A DNA stretch of 64,000 nucleotides from Amphimedon queenslandica (lineage: Eukaryota; Porifera; Demospongiae; Haplosclerida; Niphatidae). The translations under genes were made by a program, and so were the position numbers. This document shows, one piece after another, positions 58,037 to 64,000 of this stretch. The notes below the pieces were generated by a model. The model made no database searches. It was not told where the DNA came from and worked only from the letters and a program-made list of their open reading frames with translations. Numbering within the stretch: position 1 is the stretch's first letter; each line of letters begins with the position of its first letter. Where the stretch lies: NCBI RefSeq assembly GCF_000090795.2, contig NW_003546266.1:414853-478852 (forward strand). The letters are read 5' to 3'.

Positions 58037-58618
58037 TTTGCTCAGCAATTGCACTTATTTATTATATAAAATGATAATTGCTCACATGTGATAATTCCAC
58101 AGAAATGAAATTACAATCAGCTTAATGCAAACAAGGTAAAATAATTTACACATCTCATTTCACGCATTTTTTTTCTCTTCAAGCTAGGTGGGTAGCGAAG
58201 CAGTACAACTTCCACGTGGTGCTACCTGGGATCTCCAAAGCTCCAAAGTCATGAGGCTGGAGATGCTAAAAGTACTGTGAAGTAAACATGTTACGTTCTC
58301 CTATCTCACACATCTTGTGCTCTTTTAATCCAGGAAGTGGTTGAATGATCCAGGATATCAATACTTGCAGAGCAATTATAAAAGGTCTTCAGTATAGGAA
58401 TAGCATAAGCTCAGGTGTAGGAAGGAGTGGTACTTTAATTCTAATAATACACTTGTGATTCTACCAAACTCTTCCACTTAAATGAGAGAGCAATTTTTGT
58501 GGCTGTTAACACAGAGACAGAAATTTTTGATTCCTTTTAAAACTGTTGAATTTGTCTCTTTAATTATTAGTATTATTAAACTTTAAATGAGATGACAACC
58601 AAAAGTTAAAAAACAAAA
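58037..58618. other. Spacer between the OTU relic and the minus-strand gene
   Basis: Nothing recognised. I could not find inverted ends for the MULE-like element in 55000-55270 versus 58040-58300. Confidence 0.4.
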
Positions 58619-59708
58619 TTACTTGTTGAGATTAGATATGTTGAAGCAAAGCTCACGTAAATAAGCGAGATTGCTTGCATCAAATACATCACAAAATTTG
58701 GATACTCGTAAGTCAATTTGCATATCATGTTCCTCAGCTAAGGTCATTGTTCCATAACAAACTAGAAACTACAATGCCATAAAATTACTTTAAATTCACT
58801 ACAATATACCTGCTTTCCTTCTATCAGAATGCCCAAAACATATTGCTCATCCCTCTCCACGCCTGTATTCTTTATCAAATTACCCACCATGTAAAAAAGC
58901 AACTGCCCAATGTCACTGTCTCTTGCATCTTTACAGGGGATGTCTTTGCAAAATTTACCCTAAAATAAAAGGATATCAGACCCACTAACAGCCATTCAAA
59001 CCTCTACTATCACTATTGGTGAAGCAGTATTTCCCATCAGTAATACATCAGGTATTCCCTAATGATAAAAAAGTATCTAACAAAAAGCAACACAACAAAG
59101 ATCTCACTGTGAGTATAGCTGTGTCTAAAGTAGCAGGTTGGCTGGGTCCTTTGTAAACATTGGTTAAATCATCTCAGTACTGGAATCTTCTCTGAGAAGA
59201 TGATGATGATTCACTTTACTCCACTTCACCTGATATGGACTCTACTGTGGTTGTAGATTCTTTCTGATAATTGACAGAGGGTTGTTGCCTGCTGCTCTTT
59301 GGCTTGGGTGGTGTGGCACGATGTGTCACTTGTGATAGGATGAAAATAGCCTTCCATCTCAACTTGGAGATTCAACCCTCCAGCTTCCTCAATGCATTTT
59401 AGAGTCAAACTATAAATTAATGAAATAATGATTATTATAGAAGCTAATTTCTAATTAAAAACAGTAAAAACAAGATGGAATGGTATATATGTGGATTAAG
59501 AGACAGGTATTTATGAAAACAATCTTGGAAAATAACTTATAAGAATAAAAATCTCCTGTTCTAACTATGATACTGTGCTATTTACTTACAGTTTGCAGTT
59601 AGTACAATGGCCATTACAAAAACTGTAGAACTTAATCAAACCCAAGAGGACACTTGCAAATTCCTTGGCAGAAGTATTATCAGTGTTATCGATTACTAAC
59701 TGCGTCAT
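58619..59708 (-). CDS. Six-exon gene with PD-(D/E)XK nuclease-like signature
   Basis: On the minus strand six exons join in frame with GT-AG introns: 59590-59708, 59246-59409, 59108-59148, 59002-59058, 58810-58959, 58619-58768. The product is 226 aa; an in-frame stop precedes the ATG (MTQLVIDNTDNTSAKEFASV). Residues 106-129 read ILTGIPDVLLMGNTASPIVI then VEGK, giving D112 in PD, E127-G-K129 as (D/E)xK after a hydrophobic strand. GQLLFYM (Q146, Y150) then resembles the Q-x-x-x-Y motif of RecB/Cas4-like nucleases. A C-x-x-C pair (CNGHCTNCK) lies at residues 31-39. No stop or frame change is seen. It could be a host or selfish-element nuclease; the fold is inferred from motifs only. Confidence 0.55.
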
Positions 59709-60800
59709 GGCAGTAGCTAGCCGCTACATCTCCAATGGCTACAAAATGACAATGACTGAAAAAATGAATTCACACTAACCATACAATAATTTGTGGAGGG
59801 TCACTGTGTTTTAAGTTCTGCCATGCCACCGTATGCAGCAAGCTAAACAAATTCTTGACATCCTTTGCCTGAGCACACTAAATAATGAGATACCGTTAAT
59901 GCCCCACAGAAACAAAAAGTTATTTCATTACATGACAGTACGAATTGAAGTACCCATTAAAAATAATCTATGCTTTCCAAAAATTCTGTCTTGCATAGAA
60001 TACTGTAAGTACCCATGTCATGGGAATTTCTGCAAGTTCATGAGTAGTGGGTACACTATGTAGGTTGGCATAACAAATTAAATACCACTCAATTCAAAAT
60101 AAATAGCTGTGGCTTACATTGTGGCTCCTTATCTAAACTGATATTCATTGATACAGTAGTACTTCAAAGGTAAACAGGTCAACTACATTAACTATTGACC
60201 TGCTCTATTTTAAACACTTATTTTTATTTCCTTCAGGCTTTAATTGGGAATAACAGACAAAATAACAGCCAGACATGCAGTTTTCCCCACACTAACCACT
60301 GCTGAAGCATGTAATTAAGTATAAAAGTAAATAATGTTTTAATAGCATCAGGCAAAATTAACCTTTTCTGCACATAATAAGGCTCAAAGCACAGCATGCA
60401 TGGTAAACAGTGAGGTAATCTAAATCAAAATTCTAACACTACAGACTGTACGTCAATACTACTAATCATGCCACTCAATACCTAGCTTTACAGTAATGGT
60501 GTAAATCAAAAATATTTTATACAAACAGCTAGTCCTTACCCTGAACATGATGAATGTTGCTTAATAGAAATTGAGTCCACCATTACGACTTTATTGACCA
60601 TGATTTCATGATTATTGGAGTAAAATGTGGCCTTCTCCACAAATGATTCAAAGAGAACCAAAGATTTATAGTTAGTTGCTTTGAAAGACAACGGTGGTGA
60701 CACTGAAATATTAAATTAAACAAATTAAAAAAAACTAATGAATCATAAATACCACATTTTATCTTCTTTGGCATTACAGTATTCCGCCACGCCTTGTTTC
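59709..60800. other. Upstream region of the nuclease-like gene, nothing else recognised
   Basis: Contains the putative promoter of the minus-strand gene and AT-rich sequence. The open frame at 59833-60063 lacks motifs. Confidence 0.35.
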
Positions 60801-60810
60801 TCTTGACAGA

Positions 60811-60982
60811 AGTAAACCTAACAAATTTCTTTGAGCTCAAACAACAGCCATATAATTTATGCCTTCTTTCTGAAGATGATGTCAATTGCGCCAAATTCAT
60901 GCTGAAAAGATTAAGGGAGGGGTTTGAGTACCAAGCGATCAGAGCTAGGGCAAAAAGGAAGGGACGACAAAAGGTGACATAG
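60811..60982 (+). CDS. Possible terminal exon, unrecognised
   Basis: After CTTGTTTCTCTTGACAG the plus strand reads VNLTNFFELKQQPYNLCLLS, EDDVNCAKFMLKRLREGFEY, QAIRARAKRKGRQKVT and stop. The charged helix and basic tail look protein-like. No upstream exon is found. The longer minus-strand frame over this stretch (60583-61131) is judged a shadow. Confidence 0.35.
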
Positions 60983-62469
60983 TTAATCAGATGCAAAGAA
61001 GGATGCATGACAGAACTGATATACCTGGTAATAGGAATGATACTGATAAAAATACCTAAAGTATGGTTTAGATGATGGGGCGCGGCGAGGTAGGCTGGGA
61101 AGACAAAAGTAGCTACTTGCCAGACCGCCACTTCAGCCAGTAAGTTTACGTCAATCTAGGCATAAATGTAGGGAAGTTAGATTAAAACAAACTGAATACC
61201 TGAAGACAAGAGCTGCATGGGTCAAGATAACTGCTGCAACTTGAGTCGGAGCTTCACTGACTTTACTATACTCGTGTCTCTACTCCAGACTGCATGCACA
61301 CAATAGAGCAAGTATATACTTATTTGCATCGGATAGGCTACTAATCAGGAATAATTATTATAATCATAGCTATTTTTCCTCACATTCAATGAATTTTAGT
61401 ATATCTAAAAATCTTGGTGGATTTGTTAAGTTCAGAAAATGGATAAAACTGCAATTCAAAATAGCCTAGATCTGCACCCTTAAGCAACACAATAAATTCT
61501 GTCCTGGATTTTATTTGGAAAACTCCACACAATATTTAAAATTTTAGCAGTAAAAAGGTGCTAGTGCTTATTGTGACAGTAAGAATCATGAGCACAATCT
61601 TTCCACAAGGTCAGAACAATATGCCATAGTACGAGTGTTAAAATTTGGCGAAAAGAAGAAATTTGACAATTGGACGTCAATTCATTGAATTTGTCAAATT
61701 TTACTTTACCAAATTTTCTAACTATTATGGTAAGATTGGAAAAATAAGTATTTTGGCAAGGCTCCATTTACACATGACATAAATTGGAAATGTTTGCCAA
61801 AATTTACGTACACAGGTGCAATTACATGTTCACATGTCAACTAACCTTACATTGCAACAGCTACAGCGACAATATAACAAAAATGCAAATTATGTAGATC
61901 AGAAATATTAACACTAAGTATAAAAGTCAGTGAGCTGTTATATTTTTGCAGCTGGACCACTTAAAAATTGTTAACCTGCAAAACTTCATATCTTGAACAA
62001 GTGCCCAATGGCAACATTGGACAGCATTTGGAGGAAGTTTTTATTTGTGACAGTGCTGGAACTGACAAGAAGTATCTTTGTTGACGGCACCAGTCCATGT
62101 CAAAGCTTTTAGAAAAGCCTTGTCAGTACATGGGTACACAACTAAAGTATTCGATATAGTATATTGTTGTGTGAACTGCTGTAACTACAAAAAGCTTTGA
62201 CAAAGGAAATTTTATAATCTATAGTACAATGCATAAATTATTTGAAATGATGATTTGCATGCATGTTGTCAATGAGCAACAGAAAAATTTTTAAGAACAT
62301 GACATGCATTTGTTGTGCTATGTGATTTAAATTGACTTAAACAACATTTTTAAACAATTTTAGAAGAAAAATTAAAGTTTATAATCCAATTTGACATGTA
62401 TATCCTCTGCCATGCATGCTGTCAAAATTTTTTGAGTATTCAAAAACATAGAAAAAAAATTATGCATCG
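60983..62469. other. Non-coding, nothing recognised
   Basis: AT-rich with TTTGGCAAA-type words of the dispersed repeats seen at 6 kb (61640-61810). No gene supported. Confidence 0.4.
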
Positions 62470-62640
62470 CTTTCATTTTAATAAATGCAAAAGTTGTATT
62501 TTATCTTAACCAGAATTTGACACACTGCGTCTTCTGTTGAGCCTTGAAATGCTTTGTCCGACTCAGTGAACTGGAGTCCAACAAGAGGTGCCCTTCATGT
62601 ATGTGTAAGTGGCCCCAGAAACTCCATTTCTAACTTCAGA
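62470..62640. repeat. Duplicated segment S, empty-site copy
   Basis: Matches the flanks of the MITE at 47373-47547 and lacks the MITE. A minus-strand frame continuing to 62860 (TPYNKLGSSTQANVGTANEG; DPNGGLDLSSLVKATSW) contains two stops and may be a gene relic. Confidence 0.75.
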
Positions 62641-63857
62641 GTCTACTGAAGAACATGGCAGAGGCCTATATACTTTATTTATGAATGACTCAGATGCTAC
62701 ATCTCACCATGATGTAGCTTTGACAAGTGAGGACAGGTCCAGGCCACCATTTGGATCACCCTCATTAGCAGTACCTACATTGGCTTGAGTACTGGAGCCT
62801 AATTTATTATATGGAGTGCCAATCTTTTATTCTTTCTGAGTTTTGCCTGAGGGCAGGTTACAGCCCATGGTGTTGAACTAGCAGACACAGAGGCTTAATT
62901 AATTGAATTACGGTAGACTATCTCACTGTTAGACGAGTCAAATGATAGCTTACGACCTTGCAGTTCCTCCTAAATGAAAAAGGAAGACACTAGTGTCAGC
63001 CCTTTTGATTAATATACTCTATTACGCTAACTTCACAAGCAGTTAATTGGAGTAGGTTCCTCTATAAGCCTATTAGTTACTGTTCACCTGTTCAGCGTTC
63101 AACTGTTTATTGCTCTTTTATTCAAGTTACTTTTGTTGGACCTTGTTTAATAATCAAGGTACAAATGAATGTGTCTAACAATGATGTATGATATATCCTA
63201 TAGAAAATGCCTAAGACACGAGCTAAGACCAAAAAAATTGACAGGGGACCCTAGGAAAATAATTCATCATTTGGGAAAGAAAAGTTCGGAAAAGGTATGA
63301 TTTCATGTAACTCTGTCTGTAGTTGAGCATAGCTAGTGAATGAGAATCCTCTATAGAAGAGTTGCAGTGGAAGTACATGTAATTAACGAGCACAGTACCC
63401 TTGCCCGTACTTCAACAGTGTGGGCGAGGGCAATAAAGAGAGTTGTGGCTCATTGTCAGTCATCTTAAGTGGAATTAAAGGAAAAGTCCGATGAACTAGT
63501 ACTATCAATAGCAAGCAAAGGAACTATTTTACTTATTGCATTACTCCTGAATGAATAGACTTTTATAGTAAGTTGTAGCACCACTTCACTTATTACTACA
63601 GCTAAGTATTTTGTTGTAATATTGTTGTTTTATACTTGTATATCTATGATAAAAGAATTGGCATTAGCTGTTTTGCAAATGTTTTTGAAGCTTTTGTGGG
63701 GTATAACTATTTCTTAGGATCCGTAGAGTATGTCATTAAATATAAAAAATTCGTGATTATAGAGTGAGAAAATAGTGTTCAAATGAACTATTTTCTTCCT
63801 ACATAATGGTGTGACTAGGCACTATTATACAAATATATAATTTGACTATCCATGTAG
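62641..63857. other. Non-coding, weak gene-like fragments
   Basis: A minus-strand peptide EELQGRKLSFDSSNSEIVYR after TTTTCATTTAG (62915-62971) and a plus-strand MPKTRAKTKKIDRGP (63209) are isolated, and I do not call them genes. Confidence 0.3.
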
Positions 63858-64000
63858 GCAGAAATTAGTGCCGAGCACTACATAGTCCCTAAAATACTAT
63901 AGAAATAATATAGTGCCTGCTGCACTATTGTGTTCCTACAATACTATAGGGAAGAATTAGTGCCTTCTGCACTATTTTGTCCTGAAATACTACAGTGTAA
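63858..64000. repeat. 46-47-bp tandem repeat, running off the window
   Basis: Three units of the form (A/G)GAAATTAGTGCC(T/G)(T/A)(C/G)(T/C)GCACTAT...GTCC(T/C)-(A/G)AAATACTA(T/C)AG. The array probably starts slightly earlier in degenerate form (63770-63857) and continues past 64000. Confidence 0.75.

Noticed and set aside
60583-61131. 182-codon minus-strand open frame
   Set aside because: No motif; it overlaps a more protein-like plus-strand exon at 60811-60982 and crosses AT-rich non-coding sequence.

Overview
This window looks like AT-rich metazoan nuclear DNA, most likely from a demosponge such as Amphimedon queenslandica (inference). The signs are very short introns (46-100 nt in the two best genes), BEN-domain genes, very frequent ACATGTACATGTA-type words, and a dense mix of DNA transposons, foldback MITEs and a LINE tail. 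There is no bacterial operon structure, no rRNA and no convincing tRNA gene. One 10-N assembly gap lies at 32070-32079.

The central feature is 24225-29561. Matching 23-bp terminal inverted repeats, each flanked by TA, bound a 5.3-kb Tc1/mariner-type unit. It appears to hold three open genes: a 14-exon BEN-domain gene on + (24683-26939, 537 aa), a small spliced gene on - (27402-28009, 135 aa), and an intact DD34E transposase on - (28318-29331, 337 aa). The BEN gene contains eight near-identical 112-bp exon+intron units, each adding 22 residues with a lysine-rich nuclear-localisation-like motif. A decayed Tc1 transposase beside a BEN 3' exon, in the same tail-to-tail order, lies at 43.1-44.15 kb. 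A third, decayed BEN locus lies at 16.5-18.8 kb. Tc1/mariner elements normally carry only a transposase, so a BEN-carrying composite is the main novel candidate.

Left part (1-24 kb): a broken Helentron end (PIF1 helicase fused to an EEP endonuclease, hit by a TTAA-flanked MITE near its last codons), a broken RPA-like single-strand-binding gene, several MITEs, a tRNA-derived SINE head, a retroelement fossil fragment, the decayed BEN locus, and a kinase pseudogene with a signal-peptide exon. Isolated splice-flanked exons suggest host genes that are not fully resolved.

Right part (30-64 kb): exons of unrecognised host genes (29.7-31.6 kb), a pogo/Jerky-like transposase relic, a CR1/L2-like LINE tail, a hAT-like relic abutting a minisatellite, a Ty3/gypsy fossil end, inverted and direct dispersed repeats, and a decayed MULE-like transposon with an OTU protease (55.3-58.0 kb). 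A six-exon gene on - at 58619-59708 encodes 226 aa with a PD-(D/E)XK nuclease-like signature. The window ends inside a tandem repeat. Much of the remaining sequence is non-coding, with nothing recognisable.
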